Assembly: GCF_016920785.2 (NCBI RefSeq) | Contig: NW_024609857.1 | Coordinates: 129,635,094 to 129,699,093, forward strand | DNA: 64,000 nt | From: Ixodes scapularis | Lineage: Eukaryota; Arthropoda; Arachnida; Ixodida; Ixodidae | Direction: 5' to 3' | Shown here: one piece after another, positions 8,999-18,637 of the stretch | How the letters are laid out: the number at the start of each line of letters is the position of its first letter | Numbering within the stretch: position 1 is the first letter of the stretch | Notes under the pieces: generated by a model | The model's input: only the letters and a program-made list of their open reading frames with translations | What the model was told of the DNA's origin: nothing | The model's database searches: none | Position numbers and translations under genes: made by a program

Positions 8999-9892
8999 AT
9001 GTCTTCTAGAGCACTTTTCTACTTCCTGATGCAGGTTAGTCCAAATAACCGCTGTCACTCCTATAGGAGCAACGATCTTTGTCTGCTGCTGTTCCCGAGC
9101 CAACAAACTTTGTGTACTGCCTTTTCCGACAGTATGTGTGTGTTGCAAAATTTGTTATTGCAGTGTGGTGATGTTGAGCTAAATCCAGGTCCCACTGTTG
9201 AAGAAATGTTCGACGAAATAATGAAATCGCAAAAGAGTATTGAAGGTGATATTACTGAAATCAAAGAAAACATAAAGAAAACCGAAGGCTCGATCACCGC
9301 TCTCAACACTAGACTAAAAGAAGTGGAAGAAAAACTCGTAAAAATAAACCTAATAGAAACCAAAGCGCTTGCATGCGAAACCGCGGTAGCAACAATGGAG
9401 AGAACTATACACAACCTGACAACAAAGTTGGATGACCTAGAAAACAGAAGTCGCCGAAACAACGTCATTATACGTGGTATTAGTGAAGCCGAGGATGAAA
9501 ACCAAACCAGCCTTACTGACATCGTTCAAGAAACGATATTAAAAGACAAACTTGGCATCACCGTTAATGGAATCGAGCGCTTGCACAGGCTGGGCAAAAA
9601 ACAAGAGGGAAGGACTCGGCCCGTAATACTTAAACTTGTATACTTCAGAGAGAAAATACTTATACTTAAAAATGCATTCAAACTCAAGAATACTAGCATT
9701 AAAATAGGCGAAGACTTCTCAAAGCGAGTTCAGAACATTCGACAATGTTTATGGGAAAGTTCAGAGACCGAACGAGCAAAAGGTGAACGAATCAAACTGA
9801 GGTTCGACAAAATTATAATAAACAACGTTGCATACGCTTGGGATGAAGTACGAGGGGAGAGATACAGACTATCAGGACCCTCAAGACCTTGA
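8999..9892 (+). CDS. LINE-2 ORF1: 2A peptide, coiled coil and L1-ORF1-like RNA-binding protein
   Basis: The product is 297 residues from the ATG at 8999, chosen because it lies just after the predicted start site and has a good purine context. Residues 1-65 form a leucine-rich leader ending in QCGDVELNPGP, a complete 2A motif (D-x-E-x-N-P-G-P, residues 58-65). Residues about 68-150 are heptad-rich (coiled coil). Residues about 150-290 start LDDLENRSRRNNVIIRGI, the hallmark of the RRM-like Transposase_22/L1 ORF1p fold that binds LINE RNA as a trimer. Ribosome skipping would release the leader from the RNA-binding part. The same frame is open upstream through two monomers (ATGs at 8411 and 8705), so longer isoforms with 98-residue repeats are possible. 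The stop is UGA, immediately followed by ORF2 in the same frame. Confidence 0.85.
   Translation: MSSRALFYFLMQVSPNNRCHSYRSNDLCLLLFPSQQTLCTAFSDSMCVLQNLLLQCGDVELNPGPTVEEMFDEIMKSQKSIEGDITEIKENIKKTEGSITALNTRLKEVEEKLVKINLIETKALACETAVATMERTIHNLTTKLDDLENRSRRNNVIIRGISEAEDENQTSLTDIVQETILKDKLGITVNGIERLHRLGKKQEGRTRPVILKLVYFREKILILKNAFKLKNTSIKIGEDFSKRVQNIRQCLWESSETERAKGERIKLRFDKIIINNVAYAWDEVRGERYRLSGPSRP
9137..9193 (+). other. 2A ribosome-skipping motif in ORF1
   Basis: The codons at 9137-9193 encode a leucine-rich lead and then GDVELNPGP. The skip point would lie between glycine 64 and proline 65 (9188-9193). The motif meets the strict DxExNPGP consensus. 2A sequences at the start of LINE proteins are known from APE-type non-LTR elements of the CR1, L2, Rex1, Crack and Ingi groups, where some act as alternative targeting signals. 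Confidence 0.85.
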
Positions 9893-12697
9893 CATTTAAC
9901 TAAAAAAAGATCACAGCTGCACCTAATTAATATAAACGCTAGAAGCATTGTGAACAAAACGTCTGAGTTAGAACAAATTCTTCTTACACGAGAACCAGAC
10001 ATAGTGATTGTTACTGAGACATGGCTTAACCCATCGATAAACGACTCTGAAATAATTCCGCCTAACTACACAATACTCAGAAATGATCGACAAACTAGAG
10101 GGGGAGGCGTTGCACTTTTGATAAAATCTGGACTTCAGTACGCTCGCTTAGACGATATCAAAAAGCAGGAATCAGTTTGGTGCACTATTCAGATTAACAA
10201 CACACGCGTAATAGTCGGCGGGATTTATCGACCCCCAAACGCTGACGCATCTGTTTTGGAAGATATAAAAGAGTACCTTTTAATGCATGTTAAAAATCAC
10301 AATAAGATCGTTCTTGCTGGCGATTTCAACCTACCTCACATCGATTGGAAAATGTTGCATCCAGGATCGGATGAAAAAGAAAGTGCAGAAGCATTACTTG
10401 ATATCGCTTTTACGTTTAATCTCGACCAACTAGTATACGAACCCACAAGAGTTCAGGGTTCCTCGAAATCTCTACTTGATCTTGTCCTGATTAGCAACGA
10501 GCTATCCGACGACAGTGAAGTAGACGTTTGCGATGGTATCAGCGATCATAAGAAGGTTGTCGCCTCTTTACCCCTGGCAATGCACAATCGTGACTTGACA
10601 ACTACTATTTCTGTATACGACTTCATGAATGCAGATGATGTTTCCATCTTAGATTATCTCGAACTCTCCCTCGATTTATTTTGCTTGCTTTCAAAAACAG
10701 AAAATGTGTCTATGAATGACTTGTGGAATTCATTCAAGACAATTATTTTCGAATGCATTACTAAATATGTTCCAACAAAAAATAAAAAGATCAACAAGAA
10801 GAATCCTTGGATTACACGTGAGATAATCCAAACTGGCCGTAGAATTTCAAGACTGCGAAAAAAAATAAAGAAAACACCCACATCAACAGACAAATACCGC
10901 CTTATTGAACTGAACCAAATCCATAAACAAATTATATCTTCAGCTAAGGAACGATACTTCAACTATACACTTCCGAACTTTTTGGTATCCTCGCCAAAAA
11001 AATTCTGGAGACACTTTCGATCGAAGCGAAAGATGACAAACAGTTTCCTATTAAATGGTACTTTAACATAAGAAGCATCCGTAATCGCTGAAGGCCTAAA
11101 TAGTAATTTTGTTTCTGTGTTCACCACTGATAACCATTATGTGCCTCCTGTTGAAAATTTAGATGATATACCAGCGATCGATGAACTGCACGTATCTGAA
11201 GAAGGTATCTTGTCCTTATTGCTTAACCTTGATGATAAAAAAAGTCCCGGCCCAGATTTAATTCCCACGGCTTTTTTGAAGCGATATGCTGAATGGATTT
11301 CTAAATACCTGCATATAATTTTCCAAAAATTTTTGTCCCTCGGTTCCCTTCCCGATGTTTGGAAAGTTTCGAAAATAGTTCCCATCCTAAAATCCGGAAA
11401 GGAAACAAACGTCACAAACTATCGACCAATATCAATGACATCCCAATGCTGCAAGATACTAGAACATATCATATGCTCGCACCTCACAAACCATCTAGAA
11501 GTTCACTCTATAATAACTAAAGAACAGCATGGTTTTAGGAGGGGACTTTCAACTGTAACTCAACTTCTAGAAACAACCCACGAATTTAGCGAATGCTTAA
11601 ATAAACGTTCTCAGACAGATGTCATCTTTCTAGACCTGGCAAAAGCCTTCGATAAGGTATCCCACGACAAACTTTTAGCTAAATTACAAGCAATTCTTAA
11701 ATCTGACTCTTTATTGAAATGGTTCGAGAATAACCTTAAGGGTAGAAGGCAGTATGTTACATTTAACAATAACGTATCCAGCGTATCACCAGTAACCTCA
11801 GGAGTGCCCCAGGGCACGGTTCTGGCGCCTGTATTGTTTTTAATATTTATTAATGATATCGTGAAAACTATCGATGTTCGCATAAAAATGTTCGCAGATG
11901 ATTGCGTACTATACTCTGAAGTAAAAACGCGTAATGATCAAATAAACTTAAATAATAACTTGAAAAAAATATATAACTGGTGCAATGATTGGCAAATGGC
12001 ATTAAATAAAGAGAAATGTGTCAGCATGACGATCTCACGTAAAAAATCCCCGCTTGTGTTTGACTACGAGTTGTCCGGACACAAGCTTAGCAGCGTAACT
12101 AAATATAAATACCTAGGACTTATTTTCTCTTCGGAACTTAAATGGGACAACCATATCGATTACATAGTAAGCAGAGCCAACAACAAATTATGGTATTTAA
12201 AACGAATCTTGAAAGATGCTCCGTCTACCACTAAACTGCTCGCCTATAAAGTTTTGATACGTCCCGTTTTTGAATATGCGAGCATTGTATGGGACCCGTT
12301 TACACAAAAAAACATAGACAAATTAGAAATGGATCAGAGAAGAGCCCTTAGGTTTGTGTTCAACAAATTTGGACGTAACCATTCCCCTTCAAAGCTAATG
12401 TGTCAAACTGATTTAATACACTTGCAAACTAGAAGAAAAATAGCCCGCCTTAAAACCCTGTTCCAAATCATCAATCACTCTATTAAAATTCCACAGGACA
12501 AATACGTAACTTTCACGACTAGAACAAATACTAGATTTACACATTCGAAAACGATTATTGAACACCGGTCCCGAATTGATTCCTTTAAATATTCTTTTTT
12601 CCCACGCACAATATCGGAGTGGAACAAGCTACCCAAGCATGTCGTTGACTGTGATAATGTTTCTTTGTTTTTAGGCCAACTCGCACCTTATGTTTAA
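9893..12697 (+). pseudogene. LINE-2 ORF2: AP endonuclease and reverse transcriptase, one internal stop
   Basis: The frame follows the ORF1 UGA directly, with no ATG before the endonuclease core (LININARSIVNK, VTETWLNPS, GGIYRPPN, AGDFNLPHIDW, GISDHKK). A single in-frame TAA at 11069-11071 lies between endonuclease and reverse transcriptase. The RT then shows NYRPISMTSQCCK, FLDLAKAFDKVSHDK, SGVPQGTVLAPVLF and MFADDC. The C-terminal domain runs to 12694. Endonuclease and polymerase residues all look intact, so the stop is the only obvious lesion. Translation may depend on UGA read-through, re-initiation or a non-AUG start. Confidence 0.85.
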
Positions 12698-13010
12698 ATA
12701 GATTGTTTTGTAGCTGGAACAGCACTCTAACTATAACTACTTCATCGAGATTAACCTTCTGGTTTATTGGTGCTGCGGGACCTTTAATATGTACTTGTGC
12801 ATGTATTGTCATAGTTTTCTTCTTTTTTAACTTGCTTGACCCTTGCCTTGTCTGATGTCGATTCTAATCTGTATTTCCTATCGTAATGTTGTATTGGAAC
12901 GTGACCGAGTTGCCTTATTATTGTTCATTCTGTGTTGATTTGTGCCACTCCTATTGTATTCCTACCAAGGAATGATAGTATTGTTAAATAATAAAAATAA
13001 AATAATAAAG
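12698..13010 (+). other. LINE-2 3' UTR and tail
   Basis: This AT-rich non-coding end finishes in an A/T-rich AATAAAAATAAAATAATAAA-type tail directly against the resumed LINE-1 codons. No other feature is seen. Confidence 0.8.
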
Positions 13011-13217
13011 TGGAACCACCTTCCGGCGTCATTAATATTATTACCCTCGTTAGATGTGTTTAAAAGTGCTGTTACTAATTATTTTTGCGAAAGTGGCCCG
13101 TGACCTATTCCATGTCTTCTATTACTGTTTGTTTTTGTTTTTTTCACTCACTCCCCTCTGTAACGCCCCCAGGGCCTTGAGGGTATGTATGTAGATAAAA
13201 GTAAATAAAATAAATAA
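13011..13217 (+). pseudogene. LINE-1 ORF2 C-terminus, 3' UTR and tail, displaced by LINE-2
   Basis: The sequence reads WNHLPASLILLP and continues for 30 codons to a TGA at 13101-13103. This is the usual WNxLP ending of CR1/L2 and Jockey ORF2 proteins, and it is in register with the left fragment once LINE-2 and the nine-base filler are set aside. The 3' UTR ends CCTTGAGGGTATG, then a TAAATAAAATAAATAA tail. Confidence 0.85.
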
Positions 13218-13376
13218 GGCAGAAATTTTCAGAGGCCTGGTCCGCAACCCCCCGACGACCGTCGATGCTTTTGTGAGTGAAGCCACCAACATCGAGCGCG
13301 CACTGACGGCCTGAGCAAGCCACTACCACCGAATCGCCGGCGCGCGCCTGCTGCTCCAACTGTCGCTACTTCCCTT

Positions 13377-14130
13377 GTGGACCTGAATACTAGCGGTGCC
13401 GACACCCTTCGGGAGATCGTCCGTGAAGTCGTCCATGAAGAACTCCGCAAGATACTTCCCGCTGCGGATCGCCCGTCCTCACTGTCGCTCGCCGAGGTCG
13501 TCCGAGAGGAAGTTCACCGAGCCTTCCAACCTGAGATTCCGATAAACACGACGACGACAGAGGAGCCGAATTTGAGCTACGCCGCCATGGCCCGACGACA
13601 GCCGCAAGCTAACTGCCAGGCCACGGCGCCACCCCGACGAGACCCTTTGATGCCACAGTAACCTCGACGCCAGAAAGGACAAGTCCAGGGCTTCCGCCCG
13701 GAGCAACCCTCGCCTAGGAAGACCGACGTGTGGCGAACGGCCGACCGATGCCCTCTGTGTTTCCACTGCGGGGAAGCAAACCACACTTACCGCCAATGCC
13801 AATACCGAGGACTCGGGCTGCGCGGGTTCCAAACGAATGACCCACCCCCCGTTATGGTGAACGCCCTCGGGAGATCGACGAGTACGTGCGACGACCTCAG
13901 TCACCCGAGCCTGCGTCCCGCCGAGAGTTCCGGTCGCCATCGCCACGACGTCCAGCTTCACCAATGCACCGACCCCGACGTGAAAGCCTGTCACCCCTCG
14001 CTTCTCATCGGGGAAACTAGGCGCGGCAACCCCTGGAGGTGGAGTTGCCGAAGACGACCGACGCCAAGATCCTCCACGAACGTCGGAGGGCCTCCACTCG
14101 AACGCTACCAGAGACCGAAACGACACCCCT
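13377..14130 (+). pseudogene. Gypsy-1 gag with CCHC knuckle
   Basis: The frame from 13377 starts VDLNTSGADTLREIVREVVH and is interrupted by TAA at 13659-13661. It then continues in the same frame to an intact zinc knuckle, CFHCGEANHTYRQC, at about 13758-13800. Later frames are scrambled. Gag would form the particle and bind the genomic RNA through the knuckle. Confidence 0.7.
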
Positions 14131-14136
14131 GCAGCG

Positions 14137-16230
14137 GTGTCCAATAACCTAAACGTCGTCATCGACGGCCACGACGCATCAGCGCTCGCGGACACCGGAG
14201 CAGACTACTCAGTTTTGAGGGGGAGGCTCTCCCGCCACGTTCGAAAAGTCACTACGCCGTGGGATGGACCTCAAATACGAACCGCCGGAGGGCACCTCAT
14301 CAGGCCGGTTGGGAGATGCACTGCTCGCGTCGAGATCCACGGTTCGTCGTTCTGCAAGACTGTTCGAGGGACGTTATCCTCGGGATGGACTTTGTCTGAT
14401 AGTATGGTGCCGTCATCGACCTCAGAGCAAACCGGCTGACGCTGCGAAAACCTGCTCCACCACAGGAGGAACCAAAAGCGACGTCATCCGCGGTACGAGT
14501 CCTCGCAAACCACGTGAACCTACCACCGCGGTCAAGTGTTTTCGTACCCGTCGGGGTTGATGAGACTTTCTGCAGCGACGTTTTGCTCGAAGGAAGCCTC
14601 CAGTTGCTTCTAGGAAGAGGGATCGGCATCGTAAGAGGCGTCGCGGAGCTCCAAGACGGACACACTGTCGCACTCGTAACGAACTTCCGACAGGAGGCCC
14701 AGCACCTTACGAAAGGCACCGCCGTGGGTCACGCCGAGGAACTCCCGGACTCAGCCGCAATCGCCGGAATATCAGAAGAGCTCTCTTCGTGGCCACCCAA
14801 GACAACGTAGCGTTCGTAGATTGACATCGACCCAACCCTGCCTACCCCACAACGACGACAGCTCAGTGACCTTCTCGCCGAGTTCAATAAGTGCTTCTCC
14901 ACGTCGTCAAAGGTGCACCAAACGACCGTTGCGAAACATCGAATTGTCACTGAAGACAACGCGCTTCCTGTTCATCGGTCGCCGTACCGTGTCTCTGTGA
15001 AAGAGAGAGGTTATCCAGAACCAGGTCCAAGAAATGCTCGATGGCGACATTGTCCAGCCCTCAAGCAGCCCGTGGGCTTCACCGGTAGTCCTTGCGAAAA
15101 AGAAAGACGGGACTCTTCGGTTCTGCGTGGACTATCGCCGACTGAACGCTGTTACAAAAAAGGACGTCTACCCGCTGCCACGCATCGACGACACCCTGGA
15201 CCGGCTGCGCCACGCCGGATACTTTTCGTCGATAGACCTGAACAGTGGGTATTGGCAGATTGAGGGTCGACGAACGAGATCGTGAAAAGACTGCCTTCGT
15301 CACGCCGGACGGCTGTACGAATTTAAAGTAATGCCGTTCGGACTATGCACAGCACCGGCGACGTTCCAGCGCGTAATGGACACCATTCTTTCCGGCTTGA
15401 AATGGCAAAGTTGTCTCGTCTATCTCGACGACGTCGTGGTATTCGCCAGCGACTTTGACGAACACCTCAGACGTTTGCGAGCCGTGGTACAGGCTATCCA
15501 GAATGCCGGACTGACACTGAAGCCGTCAAAATGTCGGTTCGCTTAGGTTGAGCTCAAATTCCTGGGCCATGTCGTGAGTGCTCAAGGTTTAAGTCCTGAC
15601 CCTGCTAAGACATCCGCTGTCGCCGAATTGCCGAAGCCATCAGACCAGAAAGCCGTACGAATATTTTTCGGGCTGTGCGCATACTACAGGCGTTTCGTTC
15701 CCGATTTTGCCAAGATTTCTGAACCGCTCAAGCATCTGACCAAGGACTACGTGAACTTCCAGTGGGGGGAGGAGCAAGAGCAAGCGTTCAACGAACTGAA
15801 GGAAAGACTCCAGTCGCCCCCTATCCCCGAACGCTTCGATCCATCGGCGGAAACGGAAGTTCACACAGGCGCCAGCAACGCCGGGCTAGGTGCGGTGCTC
15901 GTCTAAAGACAAGACGGAGCAGAGAGTGTGATCGCTTACGCAAGCCGGGCACTGTCCAAGGCAGAGAAACATTACTCGACAACCGACAAGGAATGTCTCT
16001 CTGTCGTCTGGGCTTTAACCAAGTTCCGCCCATACCTGTACGGGATCCCGTTCTGCGTTGTCACGGAACACCACGCTCTCTGTTGGCTCGTCAACCTCAA
16101 GGACCCGTTAGGACGCCTCGCTCGCTGGAGCCTTCGACTTCAAGAATTCGACGTCACCATTGTGCACAAGTCTGACCGCAAGCATAATGACGCGGATTGT
16201 TTGCCTAGGGCCCCAGTCGAATCTCCTCCC
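14137..16230 (+). pseudogene. Gypsy-1 protease, reverse transcriptase and RNase H
   Basis: The protease has an intact DTGAD triad (about 14191). The reverse transcriptase shows WASPVVLAKKKDG, YPLPRIDDTLDRL, FSSIDLNSGYWQI, MPFGLCTAPATFQR and VYLDDVVVF (YLDD at about 15418). Two one-base shifts lie near 15260-15320. Stops lie at 15544-15546 and 15904-15906. RNase H runs to AYASRALSKAEKHYSTTDKE and CLPRAPV. Its first catalytic aspartate region reads HTGASNAGLG, so the aspartate of the usual T-D-A-S is replaced by glycine. These lesions show loss of function. Confidence 0.8.
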
Positions 16231-16289
16231 GACAGCACCGACGACGATGATGACGCCCGTTTTCTCGGAGCAATCACAGATACCGACAT

Positions 16290-17545
16290 CGGAGCACTTC
16301 AACGAGCCGACCCCCAACTTCGCGCCGTGATCGACCACCTCGAAGGTCAAGGAAACTCAGTTCCGCGAGTCTTGGCTCGAAACTTGCCAAGCTTCAGTCT
16401 GCGGCGAGGCATGCTCTTCAAGAAGAACTCCGGAACGAGGAACCCTGCCTGGCTGCTGGTTGTTCCGGTCAGCCCGCGAGAAGAAATCTTTCAAGCATGC
16501 CATGACGACCCGCGGCTATACACCTTGGCTACAGCAGGACGCTCGCCCGGATTCGTGACAAGTACTACTGGTCGAGATTCCCGAAAACAGTCCACCTGTA
16601 CACACGGTCGTGCCATGAGTGCCAACGACGTAAGGCCTCCGACGATGCCAGCAGGACTCCTGCAGCCGATACCTGCACCGACTACGCCCTTCCAGCAGGT
16701 CGGAATGGATTTACTTGGGTCGTTTCCAACATCGACGCAAGGAAATCGGTGGATTATCGTCGCGACCAATTATCTTACACGATACGCCGATACGAAAGCG
16801 CTGCCACCGGGAACAGCGGTAGAAGTCGCCAAATTTTTGTCGAGTCTATTCTCCTTCGGCACGGCGCACCTGAAGTGCTGATCACAGATCGCGGGTCATC
16901 CTTCATGGCACAGCTGACTCAAGGATTTCTTCGGCTCAGTCATGCCAGCCATCGACGAACAACCGCTTACCATCCGCAGACCAACGGGCTAACGGAGCGG
17001 CTCACGAAGACGATCGCTGATATGATCTAAATGTACGTCGACGTAGAGCACAAAACATGGGACGAGGTGTTGCCGTACGTCACATTTGCGTACAACACAG
17101 CGGTGCAAGAAACCACGGGTATGACACCGTTCCAACTGGTACACGGCCGGACGGTTACCACAATGCTCGACGCCATGCTGCCTCACGCGCCGGCCGACGA
17201 TGGCAACGACGATTCCCAACTGATGTCGCAACGCGCGGAAGAAGCTCGCCAATTGGCAAGAATCAAGATTCATGACCAACAGCGAGTCGACGCACGCCGT
17301 ATAACCTTCGTTGCCGGGACGTCCACTTTCAACCCGGAGACCGGGTGTGGGTGTGGACACCGATCCGCCGCCGTGGTCTCAGCGGGAAACTACTGAAGCG
17401 CTACTTTGGACCCTACAAAGTGCTTTGTCGACTCGGAGATCTGAACTACGAGTTGATACCCGACGGAACACGGACTTGATCACGCCGGCCTACACGACCA
17501 GAAGTCGCCCACGTCGTGCGCATGAAGCCGTACTACGCTCGATAG
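16290..17545 (+). pseudogene. Gypsy-1 integrase
   Basis: The N-terminal zinc region is frameshifted around 16500-16600. The core is recognisable: LRHGAPEVLITDRGSSF carries the second aspartate, and TTAYHPQTNGLTERLTKT carries the glutamate. A stop lies at 17027-17029, and the frame resumes with VTFAYNTAVQETTGMTPFQL. The C-terminal part reaches about 17545 in several frames. Integrase would insert the cDNA into the chromosome. This copy is broken. Confidence 0.75.
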
Positions 17546-17642
17546 GACTGTGGACCTTATCTGTTTCAAATGACTCTTTAGTTTACCGTTATTTCTGCTT
17601 GCTTTGTTTTGTTTTGTGCTGCATCGGGACGATGCACCTTTT

Positions 17643-17656
17643 AAAAGGGGGAGTAA
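17643..17656 (+). promoter_or_regulatory. Gypsy-1 polypurine tract
   Basis: AAAAGGGGGAG lies directly before a TG at 17657 that would begin the 3' LTR. This is the usual site where plus-strand cDNA is primed. Confidence 0.6.
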
Positions 17657-17692
17657 TGCCGCGCGCGCAGCTGGCCTAGTAGGCAGCGCGCG

Positions 17693-17760
17693 CGTAGCCT
17701 AACGGTTATCGCGCCTGCCTCCCACGCGAGAAGCCAGGTTTCGATTCCTGGGAGCGACGT
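17693..17760 (+). other. tRNA-like sequence (Gly-CCC-like, degenerate)
   Basis: TAGCCTAACGG (17695-17705) fits the A-box consensus, and GGTTTCGATTCC (17738-17749) fits the B box with one extra base. A seven-base loop CTCCCAC on a mostly paired stem would give anticodon CCC. The acceptor ends do not pair well, so a tRNA pseudogene or SINE head is more likely than a working tRNA. It lies where the gypsy-1 3' LTR should be. Confidence 0.45.
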
Positions 17761-18085
17761 GTATTTTGCCTATTTCTGCTATTTAGTGCTCTGGAAAGTT
17801 CGCGAATCATGTTGCTTCTTCGTAGTCCGAATGTTCTACACTGTTAGCAAGTGCCGTGTATTTGGTGAATATTTGGGGTGAAAAACACGCTATTTACACA
17901 AATTACCATAAATTTACACGATGAGTAACGGATAATACGTTCAGATATCATGCGAGGTTGTAAAAAACGTGTTTTGGTTCGGTCATACACGCATAACCGT
18001 CTAGCCGACCTCGATAACACGCATCGCCTCCGGCGACGACCGCGGCATTGCCGGCTATCGAAGCACCGGAATGCTTGGGGACACG
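17761..18085. other. Non-coding stretch
   Basis: AT-rich then GC-richer sequence with no gene or repeat that I can support. It may include the remainder of a gypsy-1 LTR. Confidence 0.4.
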
Positions 18086-18202
18086 AATAGGAGGTAAAAG
18101 CGCTAAAAAACGACGGACAAGTTGAAGAATGACGAACACCACAGAGCGCTGTTCGTCATTCTTCAACTTGTCCGTCGTTTTTTAGCGCTTTTACCTCCTA
18201 TT
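18086..18202. repeat. Perfect 53-bp inverted repeat with 11-base loop
   Basis: Bases 18086-18138 (AATAGGAGGTAAAAGCGC onward) are the exact reverse complement of 18150-18202, separated by CCACAGAGCGC. The right arm's ACCTCCTATTCATGAATAACC context continues beyond the fold, which suggests that the left arm is an inverted partial copy of a repeat to the right. Confidence 0.9.
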
Positions 18203-18637
18203 CATGAATAACCAACTAGCCCAAGTACACACCCTTCTTCTTGGGGACACACTTAGAAAGGACCGTCGAGACAAATGCCGCGGAAAGAAACATGTCTCGG
18301 AAACAGATATGCACCAAAAGCAATTACGCCATGTCGCGGGACGTTGGCGAAACGGGCGAAACCCGCGCTTACCGTGGCTCGCCGCCATATTCTGGTCGAT
18401 GGCAATGCGGCTTCCCTCATGTCGCCCATGTTTGCATTTAGTTTAGGGCTCTTGATAATAGTTTCTTACACACCACAAATAAAGTCATGGGTCCAATTAT
18501 TCGTTCAAAACAGTTAAAATGGATATAAAAAGCGTGTCTTCGATGTGAACACGTGACATTGCAGTTGGTTTCGTTTTTGCTTCAACCTTCAACTGCTTCA
18601 ACTGCTTCAACTGCAAGCGATCTGGCCGATCTGTACG
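18203..18637. repeat. Dispersed-repeat-like sequence with a short CTTCAACTG tandem
   Basis: No gene is seen. Around 18579-18613 the unit TTCAACTGC occurs three to four times in a row. The left part continues from the palindrome arm. Confidence 0.5.

Larger units (their letters stand above)
8384..9030 (+). repeat. 294-bp promoter monomers of LINE-2, two full and one partial
   Basis: Monomers start at A8384, A8678 and A8972, so the period is exactly 294 bp. The first two differ by only a few bases. The third diverges after about 55 bp, where CAG|GTTAGT replaces CAG|TTGGTC. Each monomer ends in a TATAAAAG promoter and a TCAGTT initiator belonging to the next one. Because 294 is divisible by three, the monomers stay open in the ORF1 frame, which even joins the upstream LINE-1 frame. 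Confidence 0.9.
8384..13010 (+). mobile_element. LINE-2: near-complete CR1/L2-like LINE with 2A peptide
   Basis: The order is 5' promoter monomers (8384-about 9030), ORF1 with a 2A motif (8999-9892), ORF2 (9893-12697), 3' UTR and an AATAAAAATAAAATAATAAA tail. It sits between codons of LINE-1 ORF2 (after 8374 and before 13011). No clear target duplication is visible, which is common for CR1-like elements. Only one disabling stop, in ORF2, is evident, so it is younger than its host LINE. Confidence 0.9.
5590..13217 (+). mobile_element. LINE-1: CR1/L2-like non-LTR element split by LINE-2
   Basis: The left part (5590-8374) carries endonuclease and reverse transcriptase. The last 30 codons and 3' UTR resume at 13011-13217 with a tail of AAATAAAATAAATAA type. 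The 4.6 kb between them is LINE-2. The 5' side has no ORF1, so the copy was probably 5'-truncated on insertion. The left boundary is approximate. Confidence 0.85.
13218..17760 (+). mobile_element. Gypsy-1: decayed Ty3/gypsy retrotransposon
   Basis: Gag, protease, reverse transcriptase, RNase H and integrase occur in normal Ty3 order, followed by a polypurine tract. No 5' LTR is found, because LINE-1 abuts the gag side. A 3' LTR probably starts at TG 17657, but its end is not identified. Several stops and frameshifts make it inactive. Confidence 0.8.

Noticed and set aside
7241..9892. A single 883-codon frame joining reverse transcriptase, repeats and a 2A/coiled-coil protein
   Set aside because: It is a chance in-frame fusion of the end of LINE-1 ORF2, the LINE-2 promoter monomers and LINE-2 ORF1. 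The WNxLP ending of LINE-1 lies at 13011.
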